Shown here: one piece after another, positions 1 through 11,777 of the stretch
Layout of the letters: the number at the start of each line of letters is the position of its first letter
Numbering within the stretch: position 1 is the stretch's first letter
NCBI GenBank assembly: GCA_026214975.1
Contig: CM047813.1
Span: 33,417,078-33,481,077 of the forward strand
Origin: Gentiana macrophylla
Lineage: Eukaryota; Streptophyta; Magnoliopsida; Gentianales; Gentianaceae
DNA length: 64,000 nt
Direction of reading: 5' to 3'
Notes under the pieces: model-generated
Seen by the model: only the letters and a program-made list of their open reading frames with translations
What the model was told of the DNA's origin: nothing
Database searches by the model: none
Program-made: the position numbers and the translations under genes

Positions 1-879
1 AATTACATACGCGATATTAACACCGTTCAAGCCCGATAGAACATTATCGGCGATCAAGCCTGTTCGCTACAAATGCACAGCATATCACTAGTGGTTTTCA
101 CCAACACTGGTTCAAGCTCGATAAAACAGTGTCAAAAGCCTCTATCACAAGCGACTACGAAGAGCTCCACCAAAGGTTCTTCAAATTCTACTCTCCGCCT
201 GCCGGCGACACGCCAGCACGCAGTAGGGGCCATTGATATACCCGGATTGGAATGGGGCCCTGTTCATCCTTATTGGGCCTACAATCTTGGCCCGTCAACA
301 CAGATAATGGGCTTTTACCACCGCTGGCCGCTGCCAACAAGCATCTTCTGGCCGCTAGCTACGAGCCAAGGCCTATCCGCCAACAAGATAGCGGATCATG
401 TCCGCTAACGGTAAGACGGACTCATTCTCTCCACGTGATTCCACCTTATGCATAAAGGCACAAACGAGTCCGCTTACTCAACCATACTTCTCCGGACTCA
501 TTGTTCGCCATGCTTACCAACCGCCAATCCAAATTGGCAACACTTTACGACTAGATAGACACTTGTATTGCATGGATGCTTAACTTAGCTATGTATTCTA
601 AGTTGTCTTATCAATGAACAAAGAACCGACTTACTTTTTTAGCCTATATATATATGGGATCACATTGTAAAGGAGGACTCTCGAAGAAAAAACTTAACTA
701 TAAATCTAATACAAGGTAAACTCGCCAACTTGTCGACAGATTAACTTGTTCATCTTATAACCGATCCGGCAACCTTGTTCTTATTCGCCACCCTAACCAC
801 ACCGGAGAAATCATTCATATCACCTTATATCCTCAAGATAAACATCTATTTATCGCAAAATCTGGTGTTCCACGCAACA
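1..879 (+). mobile_element. LTR-like fragment (3' part), left edge outside the window
   Basis: The stretch is moderately GC-rich at its left and has an LTR-like layout. A TATA-like run lies at 643-656 inside an otherwise mixed sequence, followed by a transcribed-looking tract and a possible CA terminus near 879 (ends GCAACA). Right of this point the base composition drops sharply to AT-rich DNA. Short ORFs here match nothing I recognise. The assignment to an LTR is an inference from promoter position and composition, since the partner LTR and the 5' end are not in view. It could instead be unique intergenic DNA. Confidence 0.3.
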
Positions 880-2007
880 TCGATATATATTAATCAAACA
901 ATCTAAGCTTGGGTTGAAGTTTTTTGGTTTTTATATATTAGTGGATATTAAAATATGATAAAAATAATTAAATTAATGATTAGAAAGTTAAAATTTTTTT
1001 TGGAAATTTGTGTTGATAAAAAAAAAGAGTAATGAAAGAAATTAAAATAAGGCAGTATAATGAATAAAATAATGTAAAAAAAATAATAATAAAGTAGATA
1101 ACGTGAAATGATGAGAGATGATTTAATATTTTTTTATTTATAGTTGAAGAATTAATTGATGAGATAATTGTAAAAAAATAATTGATTATGTAATGTATAA
1201 AAAAACTCCCAAATGAAAAACCCAACTCAAAACAAACAAGGGCATTCCACAAAACAATTATCATACGCTAATCTGCCGATCTATTGCTGAGTTAATGATG
1301 GAGATAACCACTTGCTTGCTTAAGCAACGTGAGTCCTCCCATCTTTGACCGGCCTCTCTTTGTAATACCACATTATTTAATTATTTATTATGATATTGTA
1401 AAATTATTCTCTCTAGACTTTTCCTAATTCTTATTTTCGTAACATAAGTTATTATCGATGATTTTTCTCCCAACAAAAAAGTAATCACATATCATAAAAT
1501 GACTTAGTATCGAGTTTCTCTCAATAAAAAATAAAAATCATACAAATATGTCAGGAGCGTCCTTGTGGAGGCCAACCAGGCCATAACCAGAGCCCCAAAT
1601 CTCTATATTTAAGGAGCCAAAAAAAAAACCTAATCCAATAATGTGTTTATTTAAACTTTTAGGATTTCGCTGAGTCTTCAGTCCAATGTCAAAAGTCATG
1701 GCAGATGCAACCTAAAATTATTTTTTATGTTATATTTAACAACAAGCATGACCATGAATAAAGAATTGATTGAGTTTTAAAATGTTTGTAATGTTTTTAG
1801 TTGTATTGGTTTTTTTTTTTTTGTTACTGTTAAGAAAAATAGAGAATGACACTAAAAAAATATTTGGGTTAGGGGCCCTAAAATTGATAGGGGCTCCCTT
1901 GAATACGTCGCATCTAACGCAAATTGAGTAGCGTCAACAAAGTGTCTTAGTTAAGTTTGGAGATCACCATGTCATAAATGGTCCTGGATCATTTTAAAAT
2001 TTGTTTA
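880..2007. other. AT-rich intergenic stretch, no gene seen
   Basis: Very AT-rich, with A and T runs and no ORF with a recognisable domain. A slightly more GC-rich patch at about 1550-1930 may be an old repeat, but I cannot name it. It ends at the left LTR of the gypsy element. Confidence 0.6.
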
Positions 2008-2565
2008 TGAAGATGTCTAAATCGTCACGGGTGTCCTTGCGGTGTATGGATGGTGGATATCTGGCTGTATTTAAGGCGTGGTGTTACTCCGGCGGGTGGT
2101 GGTACGGAGAGAGTTAGAATGGAGAGAGCTTTGGCTTGCAAGTATAGTGTGTATATCATATATCTCCTTCTTTTTTAGTTTACAATGACCACCCCCTTTT
2201 TATAGAGGTGGATAACTTAGGAATAAGTAATCTATTAGATATTTTACTAATAGCTAGGTCTTACTTAGATACTAAGCAAGGCGAAATATCTAAGCTACAA
2301 GTGGGGAAAAGATGCGGATCAATCGGCGGCCATCTCTCTGAGGTCGCAAGGAGCAAGCCCTCTCGGCCTCGCCCCCACAGCGACCCTTCTTGACTTGCCT
2401 GGATGAGATTCACGGGATCTGCTGCACTTGCCTGGGACCGCAAATGCCTTGGTCGCGGCGAGGTGAGACACATGGCCGCCGCTTTGCGATCTCTCTTGTC
2501 ATGCCGGAGGTGGCCACGATGGGTTGTCCTCTTTGTTGAGGTGGTGGAATTATTTATACCCATCA
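2008..2565 (-). repeat. 3' LTR of the gypsy element
   Basis: Starts TGAAGATGTC and ends CATCA on the plus strand, and aligns along its length with 14320-14875. It differs by scattered substitutions and small indels, so the insertion is not recent. Because the element reads on the minus strand, this left copy is the 3' LTR. Confidence 0.9.
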
Positions 2566-2582
2566 ATGGCCCCTACTCCGTG
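2566..2582 (-). promoter_or_regulatory. Candidate polypurine tract of the gypsy element
   Basis: On the minus strand the bases directly before the 3' LTR read GGAGTAGGGGCCAT, a purine-rich stretch in the position where plus-strand DNA synthesis is primed. Confidence 0.45.
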
Positions 2583-2653
2583 CTTTAATGATATTCCCGA
2601 GGATATGAAGGATGGAGTAATTATCAACACCTTTTATGACCTCATCGTCGGAT

Positions 2654-3035
2654 GCGACTTGTACACTTAGGGCCGTGCTTTCAAAGCAAGCGACCTCAAA
2701 GTAACTTTGGGCTGTTTTGCGACCTTGTCGTCCCGACGCGACTTGTTCTCTGGGGCCGTGCTTTCAAAGCAAGCGACCTCAAAGCAACTCTGGGTCTATT
2801 TTTGCGACCTTGTCGTCTGATGCGACTTGTTCGCTAAGAGCCGTGCTTTCAAAGCATGCGACCTCAAAGCAACTTTGGGTCTATTTTTGCGACCTTGTCG
2901 TCCGATGCGACTTGTTCGCTAAGAGCCGTGCTTTCAAAGCATCGACCTCAAAGCAACTCGGGTCTATTTTTTTGCGCGCCTTGTCGCTTGTTCTCTAAAT
3001 GTGCTTTCGTCGCGACCTCTAACTTTGGGCTTCTT
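2654..3035. repeat. 84-bp tandem repeat, about 4.5 copies
   Basis: The marker GCGACTTGT recurs at 2654, 2738, 2822 and 2907 (spacing 84, 84, 85), followed by a decayed partial unit to about 3035. Each unit contains GTGCTTTCAAAGCA and GACCTCAAAG. The array lies in the gypsy element just inside its 3' LTR. Tat-lineage elements are known for hypervariable 3' regions with such arrays. Confidence 0.9.
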
Positions 3036-3198
3036 TGCGGCGGGCCGTCGATGCGTCGCCGTTTCAAAGAATCGCCAGAGTAGTTGCAATGCGTGGAACT
3101 TGATGGGGCGCTTTTCGTATTTCAAAACTGACAACTGCCGCCCTAATCTGAACCGTTGGATGAAGCGTTCCCAACCGTTCGATCGTGGCCCCCTTGCC

Positions 3199-3207
3199 TA
3201 TATAAAG
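3199..3207 (+). promoter_or_regulatory. TATA box of antisense cassette 1
   Basis: TATATAAAG stands in a GC-rich surround on the plus strand, about 700 bp before the first plus-strand coding-like sequence and opposite to the retrotransposon's own direction. A C/T-rich tract at 3211-3235 could hold the transcription start. Confidence 0.6.
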
Positions 3208-3896
3208 CTTTCGCTTCTCACCCTTCACACTTTTAGTGTTTCTTATTTTCTCCGTTGTTTGTTGTTTTAGAATTCTCAAGTTTTTGGCAGAGCTTTGAAG
3301 GTTCAACGGCGTTCCTGCGGTGGTTCTAGGATTTCACGGCGGTTCTTTTGAAGATTCCGGCCACCTCTTTGAGTAGTTCCCGCCACGCGGTTTTCCAATC
3401 TTTCTCGGAGAAATCGGTAAGAAATCCTTTCTGTTAACTCGTTTACTCATCCATCCCTGCCTTGTTTTTCCATACATATCAATTTTGTCATTCTTTTTGC
3501 TACGGAGATGCAACATCGCCTTGTTTCGATTAAAAGCGGGATTTTTCTGAGGAGAGATTATAGCTTTCTGGGAAAATTGGGGTTTCACCCGCTCCCTGCT
3601 ATCCTCTGTAATTTTATTTGCGATCTCTTGCAAAAGCGGAGGAGGCGGTATTGAAGTGGGTGCGATCACCTTCCCGGCTAATTTATTATTATACCAGTGT
3701 CCAAAGCTCCACCTTTTTCCTCCTTGTTTTTGCGGGATGTCGGGGAATGATTATTCAGCGGCGACTCTACGGAAAGGAGATTTTACGATTATCTTGAGAT
3801 GACCCCATACTATCTCTGGCTTTGCCTCGCTTGGCGTCTGTTGGACGAGGTTGAAGTGGAAAGTAGTCTCGCAGATATTGGCGAGATTACGGCCCG

Positions 3897-5915
3897 ATGA
3901 GGTCGCTCATATGGATGTCGACCGCTTTTGAGTTGGAGGCCTTCGTCTCGCGCGAAATCCGCCCGCGTAGAGTGAGCCTTAAGGAGAAGCGCGCGGCTCA
4001 AAAGTCTCCAACGGCTCGTGGAAATTTGAAGAAATCGCTTTCCCGATCGAAGGACAAACTGCGGTCCCGAGTACTAGCGGCGCTCCCGACCATGACGAAG
4101 CTTATGTTCAGGACGCCGCGGTTCATGAGTTAATGGGGTCCAGTGAGGACGAAAATGCGGAATTGCCCCGGAAGGATATCTGGATGCCTGCGAAAAAGCA
4201 GAAGAAAAGGAAAATTGCGAGCCAAACCATGACAGTTGGTGAGGCCGCTGCGGCCGATACCCAGCCGAAGAGCTCTCGTCCTAACAATCCTGAAGCTATG
4301 CGAGAGTTTGCGATCGTGGCGGCGTATGAGAAGGACGTTGATAAGAAATGGTCCCGATCAGCAAGAGTAGCGATCTCAACAGGACCATTAATAGCATATT
4401 CGGAATCGACACCAGTGTGTATCGGTTTTCTTTTTTCGATTATGGGAAGGAGTCCGATAAATTTAAACCCGGGGACCATAAGGATTATGTAGGTGCGCGT
4501 CGCTCCGAGACACCACTTATCCTCCACTTCCATCATTTGTGTGCGGGTCTGAGACCGCCTTTCGATCCTTTCTTTGTGAAGATCTGCAAGGAGATGCAGG
4601 CGCTTCCCTCTGATTTTGCCGTCGGGGCTATTATCCAGTTGATGGCCTTCATCGTTATGTGCCGGATTCTGAAGATCGAGCCGACGTTAACTTTATTGGG
4701 GCAATTTTATTCCTTCTGTGGGACGTCTATTCCTGGACAAATCTCTCTGAGGTCGCAGACTCCGCTTTATTCTTCTCGCTTCCCAATAAGTTTCACAAAT
4801 GGGGCGCTGGTACCGAAGTCGAGTCGAAGGTAGGTGGCCTTTTCTAGTAGGCGAGAGTCCGTGAGGCAAATCCACGCTTTTAATCTTTGACCCCCCTGTG
4901 AGTGAGCGGCGCTACGTAAAGGGGCTGATGACGTTAATTCAGTCGGACGGGGCGGCGCCATCTTGGAGAAATGTTTCCTGGGTTGAACTTCTTGATCTGG
5001 CCGAGCCTTTTGTATGTATGGCGGGCCTGGTGGGCAGAGGGAATGCCGCGCCCATGGTACGGATGGGTCTGAGAGCTGCGATCCGGATTGGATTGGGGTT
5101 GTCATATCAACAAATGTTTTCCCTCGAGTGCCTGGAATGTGGGGCGACCTATACTTAGGCCGCTTTGTAACTTTCTTTGTCCACTTGTATTTATTTGTAA
5201 ATGCTCATTTTGTTTTCCTGGGTTCTAAACCGCTCTCTTTTTGTAGGTATGGATCCAAATGCTCGCAGGGCTCACCGAAACAAGCTTAATGCGGAGGCAG
5301 ACAAGGCGGCCAGTGCTCGACAGGAGGCTTTGAAGAAAGCTCTAGGGATGGTGCCCCGAACTGTAGACGCCTCGATTGTCGAAGAGACACATAACCCGGA
5401 AGTCTGCGACCTCTTACGCCGCTTGTTGCGACTTCCTCTCGCCGTTGTTGCGGGCCTAGTCAGCCGGTGCCTCAAAAAAGACTCATCCCCTACTAAAGAG
5501 TCGCGCGGCGTGAAGCGACCTCAACCGAGAGAAGGCGAAGGATGATCGCCAACCCAAACGGTCCGCTCCACACCGGCGCATCTTGAAGAGGTTGAAACTC
5601 CGTGGAGAAGAGCGCACCACCGAGACGCCCACAAAAACTTTGCCCGAGGTTACTGCGGGAAAGAGGCCCTATGGTTGGATCCGAGCTTTACCCAGGATCT
5701 TGACCTATCCAAAGCTCGCCGGGTTGGTGAAGCAATTGCGATGTGTGATTCCTCTTGGGCGATCCTCTCGGTTATCCCGATCATGTTCAAGTGGAGATTG
5801 GCGGGCATATTAGCCCGCTTTGCGGCTCAAGACGACTCTCCGCCTCAAGATGAGATTGCTTGAAATCGAGAGATTTGAGCGCCGCTTTAGGATTGCGGCT
5901 TCTCCAGTAAAGACC

Positions 5916-5951
<36 letters not shown>

Positions 5952-6613
5952 AATCATCCCTGTTTTCCACATGGCTCGGTGCTCGTTTAAGCAGGTACTT
6001 GAGGTCACTGAGAGGCGCGATGCAGAGGAGAGGAAAGTGACGGCGCACTGGGAGCAATCGATAAAGCGAGGTTACCGCCCGAAAAGAAAGCTAAACATCT
6101 GTTGCGAGGTGGAGAAGATGAAAGCAATCATGGAGGAACACTCTAAATTGGATCTTTGAGATCAATGAGAAAGTTGCATCTTTGACAAAGGATTATCGCG
6201 GGCGCAGGAGGAGATCGCCGCGTTGAGGGTTAAGCTTCTTTGAGGCGAGACGGCCGCCAAAGAGGTCTTGAGAAAGCTATGGAGGAAGCTGCGAAGAAAA
6301 TGGTGAGGTCGTCGAGGAGGCCAAGTCTGGGGCCGTCGCTGCCTACAAGAATTCGGATGACTTCTTCGACCTTTTAGAGAATAGCTTTGACCAGGGCTTT
6401 AGTCACCTAGCTCATTTGTATCTGGCCGATCGAGGCGGGGGGCACATCACTCTGGAAGATATCTTTGCGGTGGGTGAACACGCATCAAGGTCATCCCAAT
6501 TTAGTGGTCTTTCACCCGGAAATCCCTTATGCAAGCGAGCTCATTACCTCGATTCAGATGAATACCTTAAGCGTGGCGAGCCTGTTTGGGATCCTGCTCT
6601 GTTAATCCTGTGA
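3897..6613 (+). pseudogene. Antisense gene remnant 1, resembling the 'putative gypsy type transposon' family
   Basis: The remnant is coded opposite to gag-pol inside the element's 3' region. The segment at 4348-4833 translates to a helical domain with a PPFDPFF-like start, a LMAFIVMCRILKIEPTL core and FYSFC. This is the pattern I associate with the Pfam family called putative gypsy type transposon (PF04195). The next frame carries VADSALFFSLPNKFHKW. Upstream (4133-4350) the product is Lys-rich and probably nuclear. From 5250 onwards come charged, coiled-coil-like pieces (5250-5545, 5947-6159), ending near 6613 with DRGGGHITLEDIF. Frames shift repeatedly and a 30-base T run lies at 5919-5948, so the gene is broken. 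Possible introns (donor at 4830, acceptor at 5245) are unproven. The role of this family is unknown. Confidence 0.5.
5919..5948. repeat. Poly(T) tract inside antisense cassette 1
   Basis: About thirty T in a row. It interrupts the coding-like sequence and generates the poly-lysine shadow ORF on the other strand. Confidence 0.85.
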
Positions 6614-7258
6614 ACTTTGAGATGTTGAAGAAGCCTCCGCCTCTACGAGCAAGGCGACTAGTTTATCGACACCCGCTACTCCTCCGTGCTCTACTAGATT
6701 TCTTGGACTTTTCTGCGAGCTCTTTGAAAATTTGATTTGTAACTTTGACTATTTACTTTTGTGATTTGACCGAATCTTGATTTGTAATATCTTGACAATT
6801 TATTTTACGTATTTTTCAATTTATAAAACTTGGCTTTTCTTGTCGATTCGATTCGATCTCGCGGCCTTTCGCGAGGTCGTGACGAGTTATTTTATTCTCT
6901 CTCTTGCTTTCTTGATTTGTGCGAGGATGCTTAATAATTTGGCGGCGTCGATCCGTCATGAAACGCATCGTCGTCTCGTTCTAACCATAGTCGTAAGCTA
7001 TCGCGACGCTAATTTTTCAAAGTTTCAGCCGCCTTATTGAGCGGTGCTTTTGCCGAAAGATAGAGCACATTAGAGCGACCTTTGACCGTGTCATTAACGC
7101 AGAGTTATGACCCTAATGACTAGGTGTCGGTTGTAATCGTAGCCATAAATTTCGGTCTCTTTATGGTCCAGCGCTCCTGTTGCCTTGGTTTTCGGTCGGT
7201 TTGCATATCCGGCCCTAGGATCCATTAATCCCAACCGTTGATTATACCCTTCTCTCGG
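6614..7258. other. Spacer between the two antisense cassettes
   Basis: No recognisable protein. The first 200 bp are T-rich and could be the 3' end of cassette 1. The rest is mixed and leads into the second TATA box. Confidence 0.5.
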
Positions 7259-7268
7259 TATAAAAAGG
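7259..7268 (+). promoter_or_regulatory. TATA box of antisense cassette 2
   Basis: TATAAAAAGG on the plus strand, with a C/T-rich tract 30-60 bp downstream and an ATG at about 7369. The spacing fits a plant promoter. Confidence 0.5.
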
Positions 7269-7368
7269 GGTTATTTTGGAACTCACTTTACCTCTTGCCT
7301 CATCACCGAATTTGCTTTCTTTCTCCAATCGCGTTTCATTATCCTCTTTACCGTTTATCCCCGACTCT

Positions 7369-8250
7369 ATGTCTCATCCAGGGAAAGCGGCCAGTTCGGA
7401 TATTCAAAGCTCGTCCCATCCGGGATGTTTCTCCTTTTTCACCACTTGCCTCCCCAGTAGCCAAGGATTATTTCGGGATTACTTTTAAGTGGCGTGATAT
7501 TATGAGGAGAGGGCTTAAATGAACAACGAATAGAAAGACGGCTCCATGCCGCGTTCGGCTCTCTGGTGGTGGAAATTTATTGCTTTGAGCCTCTGGGAGC
7601 GGTTAATGTTACCATGATACGGGAATTTTATTCCGTGTTGTGCGAGGTAGCCTCTGGCGGGACCGTGAGCGACATTTCTCTCCGGGTGTCCCGTTATCTT
7701 TACTCCGGAGAGAATTAACCAAGTTTTTAACATACCCGCCATAAATCCCTCCTCCCATTATGAGATCGCCTTGGACCTTGCGGATGAGGAAAATAGGCGG
7801 TTCGCCTGTATTGCAATGTGCGCGAGCTGTTCCCGAGAATCGGCGGGTTTGGTCTTTGGGTAGTTCAAGTCCGACCTCTCTCGCAGCGACCGTGAGTGGA
7901 AGAAGTTTATAAATTCTCGCTCTTATCTCTGCCGATCTTGATGTTGTTAGTGAGAGCGGCGCTCATTCGCACGCCATTCGCGACCATCGAGTGGATATAG
8001 GCGGGGAGTGTTGATCCATCGCGAGGCACTAAGATATGCGTGCTCGGTGGTTCAAGGTCGCCGTGGTACTGATCGCCGCATGCCTTTTGCATCGATTGAT
8101 AACCAAATTATGCGATGGCGCCAGGGTCCCTTCCATACTCTCGATCGATATGTTTGAAAAAACTTATCCGGTGGAGCCTTTGCAAGCGCGTGGTGTCGTT
8201 TTGGACCTCCATACATGTGATCGGAGGAAGATAACCATCCTGCGAGCTTG
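7369..8250 (+). pseudogene. Antisense gene remnant 2, possibly a 'putative plant transposon protein'
   Basis: It begins with a Ser-rich segment from the ATG near 7369 (MSHPGKAASSDIQSSS). In shifting frames it continues with KDYFGITFKWRDIM (about 7450-7500), MIREFYSVLCEVASGG (about 7615-7665) and ERINQVFNIPA (about 7709-7740). REFY plus a later IN-hydrophobic motif recalls the putative plant transposon protein domain that accompanies gypsy elements, but the match is weak. Multiple stops and shifts make it a pseudogene. It converges with the integrase end at 8463. Confidence 0.35.
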
Positions 8251-8302
8251 ATGGAAGTTTGTCCAGGCTTGATCGATATGTTTGAAAAAACTTTTCATCG
8301 TC

Positions 8303-8330
8303 ATTTTTTTTTTTTTTTTTTTTTTTTTTG
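8303..8330. repeat. Poly(T) run with imperfect flanking inverted repeat
   Basis: The T run is flanked by TTTCATCGTCA on the left and TGATGATGACGAAA on the right. These arms can pair imperfectly. It sits between the convergent ends of integrase and antisense cassette 2. Confidence 0.7.
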
Positions 8331-8462
8331 ATGATGACGAAAAGACAAGAATGTAAATACAATTTGGAAGAACAGCTTTATTTGAATTGGCTTGTTACAT
8401 ATAGTATTTTTTCAGATTGTCTGCATGCCATGGCCTATTATACTCGCGGCCCTCCTTGTCAC

Positions 8463-9713
8463 TTAGCATGTACGTCCCCTTTTTGATAACTCGCGAAATC
8501 CGTAGGGGGCCCTCCCAGTTTTCCGATAGCTTTCCTTTTTTCGCCGTGGCCCGTGGCTTGTCTTTTTGTAGAAACGTAATCCCGACGGCGAAGTGATGAT
8601 TGCGAATACGTTTGTCGTGATGACGCTTTGCCGCTGTTTATAATTGACTAGACGATCAGATGCCTGGATGCGCCATTCCTCTACTAGATCGAGCTCGAGT
8701 TTTGGCGCGCCATTGTGTTTATTGACCTCATTTGTAAAAACGACCCTAGGGCTTGGTAAGGCCATTTCCACAGCGCCATAGCCTCGAGATCCATATGTCA
8801 AAGCAAAAGGAGTTTCCCTCATTGTGATTTTTCGCGACGTCCCGAGTGCCCATAGAGCCGCTTGGAAGGTGATCCGCCGATGGCTTGCCGCTTTCTCACC
8901 AGGCTCTTTTTCAACACACTTAGGACCTGTTTGTTGGCATTTTCGGCTTGCCCATTTCCTTGCGGGTAGCACACGGATGATTGCCAATGTTTAACATTGT
9001 TTTCTTCACAAAATCTGTCGAATTCGTCTCTGAATTGAGGTCCGTGATCGGAAACCATCACTCTTGGAACACCAAATCTTGTCCATATTTGATCGAGCAA
9101 AAAGTATGTTATGTCCCTGGTATTGGTTTTTACCAAGGCCTTAGCCTCGACCCATTTAGTAAAATAATCCACCGCGACGACCACGTATTCAAGAACCCGA
9201 GCGACCACTTCTTCAAAGGTCCGATGAGGTCGATTGCCCACACGAAAGCGCCGGATACTTACTTTGTTCGACCGAGGTAGCCTGGGGATCGCGAACCTCG
9301 CAAGTATCACATGCTCGTATAAGATTTGGCGTCTTCATCTAATTTCGCCAATAATATCCGGCTAAAGTACCTTCGCGTGCTAGTGTTCGATTGGAGAAAT
9401 GGCGCGCACATTCCTCGTGTAGCTCTGTTAGGATTCCCGTTACCTCCTCAGGTCGTGCGCATCGCGAAGGGTTTCGAGAATGAATGACGGTAAAAGCACG
9501 TCGTCCCATAATCGTATATCTTGCGCCCCTTCTTACTAAGGCCTTAGCTTTGCAAGGGTCGCTCGGAAGCTCTCCTAACTCAATATAAGACTTCATGATG
9601 TCGACCCAACAAGTGTTACTGGGTTGGAAATCCATGATCTCGTCCCCGGAGATGGCGGGTTCCGATAGGTGTTCGACCATGATGCTTTGCGGGATCGCAC
9701 GACGCGCCTTCAT
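8463..9713 (-). pseudogene. pol: Integrase region of the gypsy element
   Basis: Minus strand. At 9339-9713 lies the end of the RNase H linker and the integrase zinc-binding part (LHEECARHFSNR, then GYYW). At 8819-9310 lies the core: first Asp in VDYFTKWVEA, second in SDHGPQF, Glu in GQAENANK, so all three catalytic DDE residues are present. At 8463-8987 lies the C-terminal part (RETPFALTYG, then LPSPRVV). The pieces are in different frames (shifts near 9320 and 8850), so the enzyme is not made from this copy. In a working element it would insert the cDNA into chromosomal DNA. Confidence 0.85.
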
Positions 9714-11484
9714 TTGGTTAATTTGGATAAGTAGTCCGCCTTTCTATGATTGTCCTCTCGAGGGATGTTTTTGAATTGACAATATGCGAAGCTGCTTTCG
9801 AGTCTTTTGACGAGGTTAATATACCTTTGTAAAATTTCGCAATGAATGCCAAATGATCCATTGATTTGATTCACCACCAACCGTGAATCGCAAAATACTT
9901 GTATATTTTCGACTTTCATGGCTTTGGCGAGTTTCAACCCGAAGAATGACGGCCTCGTATTCTGCCTCGGTTGTTAGAGCGGTGAAATCAAATCTCGAGC
10001 ACTCGCTCAATTTCTTCCGATGTGCCCGGCTTCTAACAGGATTATTCCCGCGCCACACCCTTTGTGATTAGCGGAGCCATCAACGTAGAAGCGCCAACGG
10101 TGACTTGGCCTCGATAGGCTCGTCCTCTGTGGTGACCACTATCTTGGTCGCGTTCGGAGCGCAGAGCCGCTCTTTCACCTCTTCGTTGAAGCTTGTTTCG
10201 CTTATGAAATCTGGGAGAGCCTGGGCCTTTCACACCTTCCGGGGCTCATATCGGATATCGAACTCGATGAGCTCGATGGCCCATCGAGACAATCGACCGG
10301 ACAGTCCGGCTTGTGAAGAACTGTCTTAGCGATGCATTTGATAATACTACGATGGTGTGCGATGAAAAGTAAGCCCTTAATTTGCGGGCGCTTATAACAA
10401 CACAATAAGCCAACTTTTCTATATTAAAATAACGACTTTCAACGGGGCTTAGAGCTTTGGAAACATAAAAAAGCGGCTTCGCGAGCCTTCCTCCTCTTTT
10501 ACAAGTCTTTGCGCTACGGCCCTATCTCGAGGTCGCCAAATATAAAAACAGTGTCCCAGAGCCTCGGGTCGTTAGCAACGGCGGTCTTGATAAGTATTCT
10601 TTGAGGTCTTTAAATGCCTCGAGAGCATTCCATTGCCCAAGAGAAGGTACCACCCTTTCGAATTTTGAGAAAGCGGACTTCTTTCTCAGATTTCGAGACA
10701 AACCTACCCAAAGTCGTGATCCTGCGCCGTTGAGCATTGCAGACTTTTTAATCTTGGTAGGCTCGCTCATGTTGACCAGGGCCTCGATTTTTTCGGGATT
10801 TGCCTCGATCCCCTTTGACTTACCATAAAGCCCGAAAATTTCCTGCGCCTGGACCCCAAAAGTGCATTTCGTAGGTTTAGTTTCATTGAGTGATTCTTCA
10901 CGTTTGCAAAGGTTTCGCGAAGGTCCTCCAGTGATCTTGGCGACTTGATTTCACGACCATGTCATCAATGTAGGCCTCATGTTCTTGCCTATCTGCGTGC
11001 TAAAAACTCTGTTTACCATTCTCTCGATAGGTTGAGCTCAAGCGTTCTTTAGGCCAAACGGCATCATCTCATAGTAATATAGCCGCGCCGGCGGCGCCCC
11101 GAAAGCCGTCGGCTCCTTATCTTCATCGGCCATTTTGACCTGGTGGTAGCCGGAGTAGGCGTCGAAAGCTTAAGGTTTCAAAACCCGCGATCCCATCCAC
11201 CATTTTATCGATTCGAGGAGCGCGTAGGGGTCCTTTGGGCAAGCTTTGTTTAGATCGGTGAAGTCGACGCACATCCGCCACTTGCCGTTGTGTTTTTCAC
11301 CATTACTACATTTGCCACCCAGGTGGGATATTGAAGCTCTTTGATTATGCTGCTTCGCTAAAAGTTTCTCGACCTCAATTTTTATTGCGACCTCCTTTTC
11401 AGTAGAAATTGACGCCCTTTGTTGTATTGGCCTGAAGTTGGGATCGACACTCCAAGTTATGCAAGGCGACCTCCGATTCCACAC
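9714..11484 (-). pseudogene. pol: Reverse transcriptase and RNase H of the gypsy element
   Basis: Minus strand, in several frames. RT begins at 11170-11484 with KWRMCVDFTDLNKACPKD. The catalytic motif YIDDMVVKS is encoded at about 10961-10972. Stops and shifts follow between 10520 and 10950. The RT connection (WAIELIEFDIRYEP) lies near 10240-10300. RNase H starts with FYVDGSANHKGCGAGIIL near 10050-10100 and continues at 9710-9937 with VFCDSRLVVNQINGSFG. The catalytic residues survive, but the frame does not. Confidence 0.85.
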
Positions 11485-11777
11485 CTCTCATATCGATTAC
11501 CTCCCGGCGAATCGTCCAAGTTTGCTTTCGAAGCTCGATCGCTTCCTCCTCCTTTCTTCCTCGGTAGTCCTCGATCCTATTTTTATCTTTTGATCGGGAT
11601 ATTTGTCGCTTTATTATAACCTCGATCAACTCGTCTTGGCGGTGAAGTCGGGCTCGTCCCGAACTTGCAATGTTTCTACCTCTACGGCCTTCTCCGAGAT
11701 TTCTTTCATCATAGCAATCGATCCGTAGCCGTGTTAAGACCATCCACCGGGTCGCTTAGAGTCGACCCTGCTTTTGG

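Noticed and set aside
2261..2588. ORFs in the left gypsy LTR
   Set aside because: They lie in an LTR and are not preserved in the right LTR.
4123..4536. 137-codon minus-strand ORF in the gypsy 3' region
   Set aside because: The plus strand there carries the PF04195-like antisense gene and its Lys-rich N-terminus; the minus product has no recognisable feature.
8108..8362. Minus-strand ORF with poly-lysine, and the similar one at 5787-6008
   Set aside because: Both are readings of poly(T) tracts; the plus strand has the antisense cassettes.
8981..9280. 99-codon plus-strand ORF
   Set aside because: Antisense shadow of the integrase core, whose catalytic residues are on the minus strand.
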